42,929 bases of DNA from assembly GCA_902624635.1 (NCBI GenBank), contig CACNYD010000005.1, forward strand, positions 1 through 42,929, in the 5' to 3' direction. Numbering within the stretch: position 1 is the first letter of the stretch; each line of letters begins with the position of its first letter. Of the stretch, positions 8,816-18,401 are shown piece after piece. The notes under the pieces were generated by a model. That model searched no databases. It was given only the letters and a program-made list of their open reading frames with translations, and was not told the origin of the DNA. The position numbers and the translations under genes were made by a program. The DNA is from an uncultured Pelagibacteraceae bacterium. Lineage in GTDB: Bacteria; Pseudomonadota; Alphaproteobacteria; Pelagibacterales; Pelagibacteraceae.

Positions 8816-11035
8816 TTAGTACAAAGGATCATCCTTAAAGAAATTTATCATTGAAACTGGCTTTTGAGCTAAAATATAACGATAGACATTGTAATTCTCT
8901 AGTACTCTTTGTACGTAATTTCTTGTTTCTTTAAATTTAATTAATTCAATCCAATTTACATAATCAATCTGGTTCTTTTGCGGATTTTTATTTATTTTTT
9001 TCCAATATCTAACTCTTTTAGGTCCAGCATTATAAGCCGCAATCGCAAACGGATAAGCCCCATCATATTCTAAAATTAAACCAGCTATATAGTGAGAACC
9101 TAAATTGATATTGTATTCCGCGTCTTTCGTTAATCTAGATTTTGAATAAGGAAGTTTTGCTTGCTTAGCAACTAATTTTGCCGTGTAAGGCATGAGCTGC
9201 ATTAAACCTTTTGCTCCTGCATGACTATTAGCACTTAAATCAAACTCACTTTCTTGTCTTATTATAGATAGTATAAATGCAGTATCAGGAATTTTTCTTC
9301 CATTTATATAATTAGGTGTACTTATAATTGGATAATTATATTTATTATGAAATCTTTTTTCATATGATGCAATTTTGGCTATTTGAATAGCAAAATCAAA
9401 TCTATCAATATTTGTTGCTAATTCTGCTGCTAGTACTTCACTACCATTATTTATATCATCATTAGCCAAATGCCTTAAAATATGTTTTGTGTATTTATCT
9501 TCATTGAGCTCATCAAGAAGATAAATTGTTTTGACTAATTCTTTTTTGAAGAAGTAATCTCTATATTCTTTTGAAACTTCTGCATCTTTAGATAATTCAA
9601 AAGGTTGATTGGGATTTAACTCCATAAATGCTAATTGACCGTAATATGTAGTAAGAAAATTAGATGCTTTACCAAACCATTGATTAGCTAATTCTTTTTT
9701 ACCAAGTTTCTGATAAGTTTTAGCCAACCAATACGCTCCTCTAGAAGTACTTATCGGATAACTAACATTATTATAAAAATTTTCAAAATGATCTTTTGCT
9801 AATAAAGGATCATCTAAGAAACTTAATGCTATCCAACCACTCATCCATTCTGCAGCAGCATATTCAGGCCCATCAGTTAAAGCATGATTACTTGCAATCT
9901 TATAGGCTAATTCATATTTTTTTTTATAAATTAATGATCTTGAAATAATTTCTCTTTCAAACCACCATTTATCTGGTCTTACTAAATAATCTTTAGTATT
10001 TTTTATTTTTACTAGGATTTCAACAGAACTATCAACTCTTCCTCTTTTTCTTCTCCATTTCAACCTATCATAATTTAAACCCGCATCATTTTTAAATTTA
10101 GCTGGAACTTTTGAAATAGCATTATCTACACCATAGGATTTACTCATTAACAATTGTCTAGCTGTATAAAGTAACTCATAATCTTTAGGTAAATATCTCA
10201 ATAATCTTTTTAAATCCCAGTATTTATTATTCCAAGCTAAGTAATCTGCTCTTTTTATGTAATCATCAGCATTGAGATATTTCTTAAATTTTTTTCTATA
10301 AAATCTTAATTCAGATTTACTAAGTTCTGCTGTAATCCATCCCTCTTTAATATAAGAAATACCTTTTTGGGTATTACCATTCAGGATTATACTCTCTCCA
10401 AGTATCATTTTTCCATAGCCACTTAAAGGTTCATCATCACCAAACCAATCAATAATTTTTTTTGGTGAAACAGTATCTGTAGAAAGTTTATGTTCTGCTA
10501 AATATTTTATTCTTCCTAATCGTGGATAATCTTCATTTGTGTCTATAAAAGTTTTATAATCATAATATGAGGCTTTATTTCCTTTAGTTAATAAGTGTCT
10601 CCATTGTATGAAATTATAAATGGATTTATCTTTGGCTCTTTTTGCTGTTTTCAATGCAGAAGGCCATTTTGCTTGTTTCATTTCTGATATAGCTTTTTTT
10701 GCAATTTCGAAATCTTTCTTATTAAAATATTTTGATTTTTTTGCTGTATCACTTTTTTTAGTTCCAGCAATTAAAGGTTTCTTTTTAGGTAGAATAATCC
10801 CTAAATTTTTTTCAGCTTTTAAGTCTATTTCTTCTTTACCCTCATTTTTATTTTCCTCTGCTATTTTTTTAGGAATTGGCTTAGGTAGAGGCTTCATTAT
10901 ATCAATTAATAATTTCTGGTCTTTTTCCACTTTAGTTTGGATTGGTTTTTTTTTAGGTATTATCTCTTCAGATGATAAAATAGTTATACTAGAGAGGAAA
11001 AATAAATTGATAAAAAATATTAATTTTTTTAGCAT
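8816..11035 (-). CDS. Soluble lytic murein transglycosylase (Slt-type)
   Basis: 739-residue exported protein: N-terminal signal segment (ILFFINLFFLSSITILSSE region at residues 5-23), a Lys/Pro-rich linker to about residue 110, a long helical repeat region (superhelical U-domain type), and a C-terminal SLT domain. Catalytic features are clear: RQESEFDLSANSHAGAKG with the active-site Glu, LMQLMP, and AYNAGPKRVRYW. The enzyme cleaves peptidoglycan glycan strands to 1,6-anhydro-muropeptides in the periplasm. The gene diverges from dapA across 43 nt. Low-complexity Lys/Pro N-terminal linker is the least certain part. Confidence 0.92.
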   Translation of the reverse strand: MLKKLIFFINLFFLSSITILSSEEIIPKKKPIQTKVEKDQKLLIDIMKPLPKPIPKKIAEENKNEGKEEIDLKAEKNLGIILPKKKPLIAGTKKSDTAKKSKYFNKKDFEIAKKAISEMKQAKWPSALKTAKRAKDKSIYNFIQWRHLLTKGNKASYYDYKTFIDTNEDYPRLGRIKYLAEHKLSTDTVSPKKIIDWFGDDEPLSGYGKMILGESIILNGNTQKGISYIKEGWITAELSKSELRFYRKKFKKYLNADDYIKRADYLAWNNKYWDLKRLLRYLPKDYELLYTARQLLMSKSYGVDNAISKVPAKFKNDAGLNYDRLKWRRKRGRVDSSVEILVKIKNTKDYLVRPDKWWFEREIISRSLIYKKKYELAYKIASNHALTDGPEYAAAEWMSGWIALSFLDDPLLAKDHFENFYNNVSYPISTSRGAYWLAKTYQKLGKKELANQWFGKASNFLTTYYGQLAFMELNPNQPFELSKDAEVSKEYRDYFFKKELVKTIYLLDELNEDKYTKHILRHLANDDINNGSEVLAAELATNIDRFDFAIQIAKIASYEKRFHNKYNYPIISTPNYINGRKIPDTAFILSIIRQESEFDLSANSHAGAKGLMQLMPYTAKLVAKQAKLPYSKSRLTKDAEYNINLGSHYIAGLILEYDGAYPFAIAAYNAGPKRVRYWKKINKNPQKNQIDYVNWIELIKFKETRNYVQRVLENYNVYRYILAQKPVSMINFFKDDPLY

Positions 11036-11078
11036 AATCTTTTAGTATATGAATCCACAAACTATGTTATAAGTATTT

Positions 11079-11960
11079 ATGTTCAAAGGATCAAATGTTG
11101 CTTTAGTCACTCCGTTTAAAAATGATAAACTTGATGATGAAACTTACATTAAGTTAATCCATTTTCATATTGAAAATGGAACAAATGGTTTAGTTCCTGC
11201 TGGAACAACTGGAGAGTCCCCAACTTTAAGCCATGATGAGCATGAGAGGGTAATTGATTTATGTGTCAAGGAAAGCAATGGAAAATTACCTGTATTTGCT
11301 GGTACCGGCTCAAACTCTACTGAGGAAGCAATTTCATTAACAACGCATGCAGAAAAAATAGGGGCAGATGGAGCTTTAATAGTAACACCCTATTACAATA
11401 AGCCGACTCAAGAAGGGCTTTATCAACATTATAAAGCTATAAATGATAAATGTGGAATTCCAATTCTTATTTATAATATACCAGGAAGATCAGTAATTGA
11501 TATGTCAGTTGAAACAATGGCAAGGTTATTTGAATTAAAAAATATTATTGGTGTCAAAGATGCAACTGGAGATTTGACAAGAGTAGATAAAACATTAAAA
11601 AAATTAGGCAAAGACTTTATCCAATTAACAGGAAATGATGATAATGCATTAGAATTTAATAAAAAAGGTGGAGTAGGAGCTATAAGTGTAACAGCTAACA
11701 TTGCTCCAAAACTTTGTTCTGATTTCCAAAGATTTTCAAAGTCTAATAATGATAATGAAATTAAAGAGGCTGAAAGATTAAATGAAATATTACAGCCCGT
11801 CCATCATGCCATGTTTGTTGAAAGTAATCCAAGTCCAGTTAAATACGCTGCAAAATTATTAAATCTATGCGATGACAAAGTAAGATTACCATTAGTAAAA
11901 GTAACAGACTCCACAAAAGAGATTGTTAAAAAAGCTCTTCTTACAGCTAAATTAATTTAA
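11079..11960 (+). CDS. dapA: 4-hydroxy-tetrahydrodipicolinate synthase
   Basis: 293-residue DapA, standard length. Condenses pyruvate with aspartate semialdehyde in the lysine/diaminopimelate pathway. Schiff-base Lys160 lies in GVKDATGD, Tyr132 in IYNIPGRS, Tyr106 in TPYYNKPT, and GTTGESPTL (42-50) binds the keto acid carboxylate. Starts the long forward operon; the stop overlaps the smpB ATG by one base. Confidence 0.96.
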   Translation: MFKGSNVALVTPFKNDKLDDETYIKLIHFHIENGTNGLVPAGTTGESPTLSHDEHERVIDLCVKESNGKLPVFAGTGSNSTEEAISLTTHAEKIGADGALIVTPYYNKPTQEGLYQHYKAINDKCGIPILIYNIPGRSVIDMSVETMARLFELKNIIGVKDATGDLTRVDKTLKKLGKDFIQLTGNDDNALEFNKKGGVGAISVTANIAPKLCSDFQRFSKSNNDNEIKEAERLNEILQPVHHAMFVESNPSPVKYAAKLLNLCDDKVRLPLVKVTDSTKEIVKKALLTAKLI

Positions 11961-12430
11961 TGAACAAAAAAACCAATTCTGGTTTAAAAATAATATGTTT
12001 AAATAGAAAGGCAAGTTTTAATTATTTTTTTGAAGATTTATTAGAGGCTGGAATTGTTCTTAAAGGCTCTGAAATAAAATCAATTAGAGAAGGAAAAGTT
12101 AATATTGCTGATTCATATGCTGTTGAAAAAGATGGAGAGTTGATTTTGATTAATTCTCATATAGCATCTTATAAACAAGCCAGTTATTCTAACCATAATC
12201 CTACTGATGAAAGAAAATTACTTTTAAATAAACGTGAAATAAATAAATTAATAGGAAAAATGCAAAGAGACGGTCTTACCATTGTTCCTACTAAAATGTA
12301 TTTCAAAAAAGGAAAAGCTAAAATTGAACTTGCTGTAGCTAAAGGAAAGAAACTACATGATAAAAGAGCAACTAAAAAAGATAGGGATTGGAATCGTGAT
12401 AAATCAAGATATTTTAGAAAATCAAGTTAA
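11960..12430 (+). CDS. smpB: SsrA-binding protein SmpB
   Basis: 156-residue tmRNA partner for trans-translation ribosome rescue. Hallmarks are [20 protein letters not shown] near the N-terminus, [18 protein letters not shown], and the basic C-terminal tail [18 protein letters not shown] that enters the decoding centre. The tmRNA gene itself was not found in this window. The tail overlaps the upstream end of folK. Confidence 0.95.
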   Translation: MNKKTNSGLKIICLNRKASFNYFFEDLLEAGIVLKGSEIKSIREGKVNIADSYAVEKDGELILINSHIASYKQASYSNHNPTDERKLLLNKREINKLIGKMQRDGLTIVPTKMYFKKGKAKIELAVAKGKKLHDKRATKKDRDWNRDKSRYFRKSS

Positions 12431-12908
12431 TCGTATATATTTAGGCATAGGTTCAAATTTAGGAAATAGAAGAAATAAAATTGAACAAGCTAAGTATGAA
12501 TTATCGTTAAGAAAAATCAGGCTTGTCAAATCATCAAGTTTTTATGAGAGTTTATCATGGCCAGATGAAAGTAAACCTAAATACTTAAATATCATTTTGG
12601 AGGTTGTTTCTGATTTGAAACCTTTAGAATTACTTAGAATATCAAAGGACATAGAAATTAATCTAGGTCGCAAAAAAAGTTATAAAAATGCTCCTCGAGA
12701 ATGTGATATAGACATAATTGACTATAAAAGTAAAAAAATTAGTCAAAAAATCAATTTACCTCATCCAAGAATGCATAATAGAAATTTTGTTCTTTTTCCA
12801 TTATTTGAATTAAATAAAAATTGGAAACACCCAATTTCCAAAAATCATATTAAAAAGCTAATAATATCATTACCAAATAGAGACATAAGATCTATTAAAC
12901 AAATCTGA
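12357..12908 (+). CDS. folK: 2-amino-4-hydroxy-6-hydroxymethyldihydropteridine pyrophosphokinase
   Basis: HPPK of folate biosynthesis. Motifs: [16 protein letters not shown] at the core start, [20 protein letters not shown] with the Mg-ATP binding Asp pair, and [16 protein letters not shown]. The 183-residue frame overlaps smpB by 74 nt; homology only begins near residue 27, so an internal GTG at 12396 is a reasonable alternative start and would cut the overlap. A source of folate suits the folate-using sarcosine oxidase and GlyA encoded nearby. Confidence 0.92.
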   Translation: MIKEQLKKIGIGIVINQDILENQVNRIYLGIGSNLGNRRNKIEQAKYELSLRKIRLVKSSSFYESLSWPDESKPKYLNIILEVVSDLKPLELLRISKDIEINLGRKKSYKNAPRECDIDIIDYKSKKISQKINLPHPRMHNRNFVLFPLFELNKNWKHPISKNHIKKLIISLPNRDIRSIKQI

Positions 12909-12923
12909 ATTAATGATATAATA

Positions 12924-14675
12924 ATGAATATGCTTAATTCAGATGATTTAATAAATAAAGTAAAAGGGTATAATAAGTTTTTAAATCCAGATAGATTAAA
13001 TAAAGCTTATGACTTTGCGGTAAAAGCGCATAGCAATCAAAAAAGAGCCTCAGGTGATCCGTACTCAGTTCATCCAATTGAAGTAGCAAATATATTAACT
13101 GATTTAAAGCTAGATAGTGCAACCATAACCACGGGCTTATTACATGATACAATAGAGGATACATATGCAACTTATGAAACTATCAAAGGTGAGTTTGGAG
13201 ATGAAGTTGCAGATTTAGTTGATGGCGTTACCAAAATATCTGCTCTTGAAAATAATGCATCATCTAACTCCAAAGCAGAAAATTTTAGAAAATTAATTTT
13301 AGCAACCTCAAAAGATATTAGAGTTTTATTAGTAAAAATTGCTGATCGATTACATAACATGAGAACTATAAAAGCAATTTCAAAAGATGAAAAAAGAAAA
13401 AGAATTTCTCAAGAAACTATGGAAATTTATGCACCATTAGCAGACAGAATGGGAATGCACAGAATTAGGGATGAGCTAGAGGATCTCTCTTTCGAAATTT
13501 TAAATAATGATGCTAGATTATTAATTCAAAAAAGACTTGATGAAATCAAATTAGATAAAAAAGATATTTTTGAGTCTTTATCCTCTGAAATAAGTAAATT
13601 ATTAGACCAAAATAAAATTTCTTCTAAAATTTATGGAAGAGAAAAGACACCTTTTTCAATTTGGAGAAAAGTTCAAAAAAAAAGAGTTTCTTTAGAGCAA
13701 ATCACAGATATTATTGGTTTTAGAATTATTTTAGATAACGTTGATGACTGTTATAAAACATTAGGTATAATTCATAAAGAGTACAACTGTATACCTGGAA
13801 AATTTAAAGACTATATATCTTCTGCAAAAATAAATGGTTATAAATCAATCCATACTGCTGTTATTGGATCAAATAGAAAGCCAATAGAAATTCAAATAAG
13901 AACTAAAGAGATGCATGATTTTGCTGAGAGAGGTATAGCATCTCATTGGCAATATAAGTCCTCGGAAAAGTTTAATTCACTTACTTGGAAAGAGTATGAT
14001 TGGTTGAAAGATTTAGTTGAAATTATAGAAAAAAACGAGAATCCTGAGCATTCTTATGAATATACAAAACTTCAAATGTTCCAAGAAAATGTTTTTTGTT
14101 TTACTCCAAAAGGTTCAGTAATTAAATTACCTAAAGATGCCACTGCAATCGATTTTGCTTATGCCGTACATACAAAAATAGGTGATACAGCCATCGGATG
14201 TGAAATTAATGGAAATAAAAGTGAACTTCAGTCAATTTTAAGAAATGGTGATAGAATAAAAATAATTACATCAAAAAAACAGTCACCATCTTTACACTGG
14301 ATTCCAACAACTAAAACTGGAAAAGCCAGAGCAGCTATCAGAAGATACTGGCATGACAGAGGTGAACAAAAGCAAGAAAAAATTAAAAAATATAATACTA
14401 CTTTATGGATTTCATTACCTGATAAACCTGGGCAATTAGGAAATGTTAGTTCATTAATCGGTGAACACAAATTAAATATTTCTAACTTAGTGATGGCTGG
14501 GAAAAAACCTGACTATATTAATTTTAAATTTCAGCTGATAATAAGAGATTTGAAAAATTTTACTAATTTTATTGCAGAGCTTAAGCAAAAAGGTATAAAA
14601 TTTAAGATAATTAGACACGAAGATAAAAGAAATGCTTTCACACAAAAAATCCTTAGATATTTTAAGAAAGACTAA
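12924..14675 (+). CDS. rsh: RelA/SpoT-type (p)ppGpp synthetase/hydrolase with shortened C-terminal region
   Basis: 583-residue bifunctional-looking RSH. The HD hydrolase domain is intact (His50, His74-Asp75 in LLHDTIEDT, IADRLHNMRT), followed by the synthetase (about 235-350: DIIGFRIIL, GYKSIHTAV, EIQIRTKEMHDFAERG), a TGS domain (about 388-450: FCFTPKGSVIKLPKDATAID) and an ACT domain (about 493-575: ISLPDKPGQLGNVSSL). The roughly 150-200 residue helical and cysteine-rich linker normally found between TGS and ACT is essentially absent. Controls growth through (p)ppGpp. The gene follows folK by 15 nt; rpoZ, often just upstream in alphaproteobacteria, is not here. Confidence 0.93.
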   Translation: MNMLNSDDLINKVKGYNKFLNPDRLNKAYDFAVKAHSNQKRASGDPYSVHPIEVANILTDLKLDSATITTGLLHDTIEDTYATYETIKGEFGDEVADLVDGVTKISALENNASSNSKAENFRKLILATSKDIRVLLVKIADRLHNMRTIKAISKDEKRKRISQETMEIYAPLADRMGMHRIRDELEDLSFEILNNDARLLIQKRLDEIKLDKKDIFESLSSEISKLLDQNKISSKIYGREKTPFSIWRKVQKKRVSLEQITDIIGFRIILDNVDDCYKTLGIIHKEYNCIPGKFKDYISSAKINGYKSIHTAVIGSNRKPIEIQIRTKEMHDFAERGIASHWQYKSSEKFNSLTWKEYDWLKDLVEIIEKNENPEHSYEYTKLQMFQENVFCFTPKGSVIKLPKDATAIDFAYAVHTKIGDTAIGCEINGNKSELQSILRNGDRIKIITSKKQSPSLHWIPTTKTGKARAAIRRYWHDRGEQKQEKIKKYNTTLWISLPDKPGQLGNVSSLIGEHKLNISNLVMAGKKPDYINFKFQLIIRDLKNFTNFIAELKQKGIKFKIIRHEDKRNAFTQKILRYFKKD

Positions 14676-15219
14676 TGCTTTATTAGAAGGACACTTCATT
14701 TTATCTTCTGGATTACATTCTTCGAAATATATCCAGTGTGCTAAACTTTTAAGCTATCCATCTAAAGCAGAAAAAATATGTAAATCATTGGCTTTAAAAA
14801 TTAAAAAAAATTTTAAAAAATTTGATCTAATTTTGGCACCGGCCATTGGAGGTATTGTGATAGGTTATGAAATTGGTAGGATTTTAAAAAAAGAGACAAT
14901 TTTTTGTGAAAGAGTTAAAGGTAAATTCACCTTAAGAAGAGGTTTTAAAATTAAAAAGGGTTCTAAAGTTATTATTATTGAAGATGTAATTACAACTGGA
15001 AAATCTAGTATGGAATGCGTAAAACTAATAAAAAAATCTAAAGCAACACTAGTAGGTTTTGCTACAATCATAGACAGATCATCAAAGAAAACATTGAAAA
15101 TTAAAAAAAAAATAATTTCACATCTTAAAATTGATGTACCAACTTATAAGTCTAACAAATTACCAAAAGAATTAGACTCAATTCCGATTTCAACACCAGG
15201 AAGTAGATTTATTAAGTGA
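14632..15219 (+). CDS. pyrE: Orotate phosphoribosyltransferase
   Basis: 195 residues. Transfers phosphoribose from PRPP to orotate, giving OMP in pyrimidine synthesis. The PRPP-binding motif is VIIIEDVITTGKSS, preceded by LAPAIGGIVIGYE; the N-terminus FILSSGLHSSKYIQCAKLL matches the family. It overlaps the RSH gene by 44 nt and ends in GTGA overlapping the pdxJ start. Confidence 0.94.
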   Translation: MLSHKKSLDILRKTNALLEGHFILSSGLHSSKYIQCAKLLSYPSKAEKICKSLALKIKKNFKKFDLILAPAIGGIVIGYEIGRILKKETIFCERVKGKFTLRRGFKIKKGSKVIIIEDVITTGKSSMECVKLIKKSKATLVGFATIIDRSSKKTLKIKKKIISHLKIDVPTYKSNKLPKELDSIPISTPGSRFIK

Positions 15220-15935
15220 AGCGATTAGGTGTAAATATTGATCATGTTGCGACAGTTCGAAATGCTAGAGGTGAAATACATCCTGACCCATATAAAGCTG
15301 CATTATTTGCTAAAGAAAAAGGTGCCGACTCAATCACCATACACCTTCGAGAAGACAGAAGACATATAAGAGATTTAGATGCAAAAAGAATTTGTTCAAT
15401 AAAAAAATTACTAGTAAATTTAGAAATTTCAACAAATAACGATATTGTAAAAAATGCTTTAAGAATAAAACCAAAGTTTATTTGTATCGTACCTGAAAAT
15501 AGAAATGAAATAACAACTGAGGGTGGTTTAGATTTAAAGAAGAATAAAAATAAAATTAAAAAGATAATATCACAATTTAAAAAAAAAAAGATTAGAACAA
15601 GTTTATTTATAAACCCAAATATAAAAGATATTTATTTGTCTAAAGAGATAGGTGCTGACTGTATTGAAATACACACTGGACATTTTTCAAATCTTGTAAA
15701 ATTGAAAAAATCTTTTATTAAGGAATTTTTAAAAATCAAAAAATGTGCAATATTAGCATCAAAAATTGGCGTAGAAGTACATGCTGGTCATGGCCTTGAT
15801 TTCAAATCAACTAAGATACTGACTAAGATAAATGAAATAGTAGAATTTAATATTGGACATTTTATTATTGGTGAGTCTATTTTTTATGGTTTACCATTTG
15901 TAATAAAAAAGTTTAAAAAGATTATCAAAAATTAG
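15216..15935 (+). CDS. pdxJ: Pyridoxine 5'-phosphate synthase
   Basis: 239-residue TIM-barrel enzyme that closes the pyridoxine ring from 1-deoxyxylulose 5-phosphate and 3-amino-2-oxopropyl phosphate. The start LGVNIDHVATVRNARG holds the catalytic region, HLREDRRHI follows, then IEIHTGHFS and EVHAGHGLDF. It begins with GTG within a GTGA overlap with pyrE. Its product supplies PLP for GlyA and MetY in this window. Confidence 0.95.
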   Translation: MKRLGVNIDHVATVRNARGEIHPDPYKAALFAKEKGADSITIHLREDRRHIRDLDAKRICSIKKLLVNLEISTNNDIVKNALRIKPKFICIVPENRNEITTEGGLDLKKNKNKIKKIISQFKKKKIRTSLFINPNIKDIYLSKEIGADCIEIHTGHFSNLVKLKKSFIKEFLKIKKCAILASKIGVEVHAGHGLDFKSTKILTKINEIVEFNIGHFIIGESIFYGLPFVIKKFKKIIKN

Positions 15936-15936
15936 A

Positions 15937-16329
15937 ATGAAAATTTTAGGTATCGGTGTTGATATTATTGAAAATAAAAGACTAAAAAAATCTGTCAAAA
16001 ATAAAAGTTTTCTCTCTAGATTATTCACTTTGCTTGAAATTAAAAACTCTAGGTTGGTACAAAATAAATCTAGTTACTTTTCAAAAAGATTTGCTGCAAA
16101 AGAATCATTCTCAAAAGCGCTTGGCACTGGTTTCAGAAAAGGTTTAAATTTTAAAGATATTGAAATTTTAAATGATAATTTAGGTAAACCATATTTTAGA
16201 CTAAATAACAAATCAAAAAAAATTATATTGAAAACATTAAAAGTGAAAAATTTTGATATATTTCTTTCAATATCTGATGAAAAAGAATATTCAATTGCAT
16301 TTACTATAATTCAGGCCAAAAATGTTTAA
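15937..16329 (+). CDS. acpS: Holo-[acyl-carrier-protein] synthase
   Basis: 130-residue AcpS, transfers phosphopantetheine from CoA to apo-ACP. Motifs: GIGVDIIENKRL with the metal-binding Asp, KRFAAKESFSKALGTG with the Glu of the active site. Start one base after the pdxJ stop; 8-nt overlap with lepB. Confidence 0.93.
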   Translation: MKILGIGVDIIENKRLKKSVKNKSFLSRLFTLLEIKNSRLVQNKSSYFSKRFAAKESFSKALGTGFRKGLNFKDIEILNDNLGKPYFRLNNKSKKIILKTLKVKNFDIFLSISDEKEYSIAFTIIQAKNV

Positions 16330-17056
16330 TAAAAAATTTTTTATAGAAAACTTTAAGACACTTTTTTACGCTTTAATAATAGCTATAATTATCAGATCCT
16401 TAATTATTCAACCATTCTATATTCCATCTTCATCCATGGAACCAGGTTTATTGGTTGGAGACAGACTTTTTGTAACAAAATATTCATATGGGTACAGCAA
16501 GCACTCGTTTCCATTTAGTCCACCTATTTTTGAAAATAGAATTTTTTCTAGTAAGCCGCAAAGAGGCGATGTAATAGTTTTTAAAACCCCTGCAGATAAT
16601 AGAACAGATTATATTAAAAGACTTATTGGCTTACCAGGTGATAGAATTCAGTTTATAGACACAAATTTATATTTAAATAATAGTGAAATTTTAAAATCAA
16701 AAATCTCAGAAGAAGATCCAATTTATTGTGGTGATAAAACTATTAATGTTTTTACATTTGAGGAAAAACTACCGAATGGAAGAATATATAAAACTGTTTA
16801 TCTTAAAAATTTTACTTTTAAGAATTCAGATGTTTTTAATGTTCCTAATAATCACTATTTCTTTTTAGGTGATAATAGAGATTGTTCCAAAGATAGCAGG
16901 TATTTAACTAGCGTGGGTTATGTTCATGAAAATAATCTAGTTGGTAAAGCAAGATTTATTTTTTTTTCATCTGATAGATCGGTTGGTAGCATTTTTACTT
17001 TTTGGAAATGGAATAAATCTATTAGATTTGACAGATTTTTTAAGAAAATTATTTAA
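16322..17056 (+). CDS. lepB: Signal peptidase I
   Basis: 244 residues, inner-membrane serine protease that removes signal peptides. One N-terminal membrane helix (about 14-32), then the nucleophile Ser38 in PSSSMEPGLLVGD, the general-base Lys in YIKRLIGLPGDRI, and box E GDNRDCSKDSRY near residue 185. TAATG overlap with rnc, as in the common lepB-rnc pair. Confidence 0.95.
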   Translation: MFNKKFFIENFKTLFYALIIAIIIRSLIIQPFYIPSSSMEPGLLVGDRLFVTKYSYGYSKHSFPFSPPIFENRIFSSKPQRGDVIVFKTPADNRTDYIKRLIGLPGDRIQFIDTNLYLNNSEILKSKISEEDPIYCGDKTINVFTFEEKLPNGRIYKTVYLKNFTFKNSDVFNVPNNHYFFLGDNRDCSKDSRYLTSVGYVHENNLVGKARFIFFSSDRSVGSIFTFWKWNKSIRFDRFFKKII

Positions 17057-17721
17057 TGAAGATTGATTATTCTAAACTTGAAAAAAAAATAAATTATAGA
17101 TTTAAAAATAAAAATTTACTTGTTCAGAGTCTTACTCATAAAAGCTTTAATAAAACAAATAATAATGAAAAAATAGAATTTTTAGGAGATAGAGTTTTAG
17201 GTTTAATTATCGCAAAAAAACTTTTAGAAATCTATCCAGAAGAAAAGGAAGGAATTTTAGATAAAAAATATGCTTCATTAGTGAACAAAAAGACATGTTT
17301 AGAAATTGCCAAGAGTATTAATTTACAAAATTATATTTTAATTTTTAATCCAAAAAATAGATCAGTTACGATTGAGGATAAGGTGATATCAGATAGTTGT
17401 GAAGCTTTAATTGGAGCAATTTATCTTGATAGGGGATTTAATATAACAGAAAAAATTATATTAGATTTATGGAAAGAAAAAATCAAAGAAAGTGTGATTA
17501 CACAAATTGATGCAAAAACAAAGCTTCAAGAGTTTTCTTTAAAAAAATTCAAAAAACTTCCTATTTATAAAATAATCTCTAATACTGGTCCTAGACACAA
17601 ACCAGTATTCAGAGTTGCTGTAAAATTACAAAATACGCAATTTTATAATGGTGAAGGAAAATCTAAAAAAGAGGCAGAGCAAAATGCAGCTTTACTTTGT
17701 TTAAATGATAATTTGATTTAA
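17056..17721 (+). CDS. rnc: Ribonuclease III
   Basis: 221 residues. Catalytic domain signature NEKIEFLGDRVLGL (metal-binding Glu/Asp), second acidic site in SDSCEALIGAIYLD, and a C-terminal double-stranded RNA-binding domain (about 150-220, KTKLQEFSLKKF to KKEAEQNAA). Processes rRNA precursors and structured mRNAs. The stop overlaps the recO start (TAATG); era, usually between rnc and recO in related genomes, is absent here. Confidence 0.95.
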   Translation: MKIDYSKLEKKINYRFKNKNLLVQSLTHKSFNKTNNNEKIEFLGDRVLGLIIAKKLLEIYPEEKEGILDKKYASLVNKKTCLEIAKSINLQNYILIFNPKNRSVTIEDKVISDSCEALIGAIYLDRGFNITEKIILDLWKEKIKESVITQIDAKTKLQEFSLKKFKKLPIYKIISNTGPRHKPVFRVAVKLQNTQFYNGEGKSKKEAEQNAALLCLNDNLI

Positions 17722-18401
17722 TGAATTGGGACGATACAGGTTTTTTACTTTCAAAAAATAAATATAACGAAAATTCTATTATTTCAGAATTTTATACTAA
17801 AAATCATGGAAAGATATCAGGTATTGTTTTTGGTGGCACTTCAAAAAAAATCAAAAATTATCTTCAAATTGGAAATCAACTGTATCTAAATTATAATTCT
17901 AAATCTGAGAATAAATTAGGATATTTTAAATTAGAAATTCAAAAAGTTTACTCCCCTGTCTATTTTGAAAATTCTCAAAAACTTTCATGTATTAATTCTG
18001 CAATGAGCCTAATTCGGTTATTAACAGCAGAGTCACAATCTAATGTTAAAATATTTGATCTTATTGAAAAATTTTATTTGATACTCTCTAATGATGAATG
18101 GTTAAAAGATTATATTTTTTGGGAATTAGAATTACTTAAAACTATAGGTTTTGATTTAGAATTAAATAATTTGTCAACTAAAGAGTTAGTAGATGATAAG
18201 ATGGTATACGTTGTTAAATCTAAGACTGAAAAAAAAATAATACCAAATTTTTTAGTTGATAAGAAAATTACAGTTGATGATCTGAATACACTTTTAAATG
18301 GATTGAAATTAGTTAGTGATTTTCTTGAAAAAACTATATTAAAACCTAATAATTTAAATTACCCTATAAGCAGAACTCAGTTTATAAATTCGTTAAAATA
18401 A
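17721..18401 (+). CDS. recO: DNA repair protein RecO
   Basis: 226 residues. N-terminal OB-fold (DDTGFLLSKNKYNENSIIS, HGKISGIVFGG) followed by a helical domain (FWELELLKTIGFDLEL). RecO loads RecA on SSB-coated DNA in the RecFOR pathway. The Zn-finger cysteines found in some RecO proteins are not present. Ends one base before the convergent hemB. Confidence 0.9.
   Translation: MNWDDTGFLLSKNKYNENSIISEFYTKNHGKISGIVFGGTSKKIKNYLQIGNQLYLNYNSKSENKLGYFKLEIQKVYSPVYFENSQKLSCINSAMSLIRLLTAESQSNVKIFDLIEKFYLILSNDEWLKDYIFWELELLKTIGFDLELNNLSTKELVDDKMVYVVKSKTEKKIIPNFLVDKKITVDDLNTLLNGLKLVSDFLEKTILKPNNLNYPISRTQFINSLK

Noticed and set aside
12917..12922. TATAAT immediately before the RSH start codon
   Set aside because: No matching -35 element at the right distance, and such hexamers are common by chance at this base composition.
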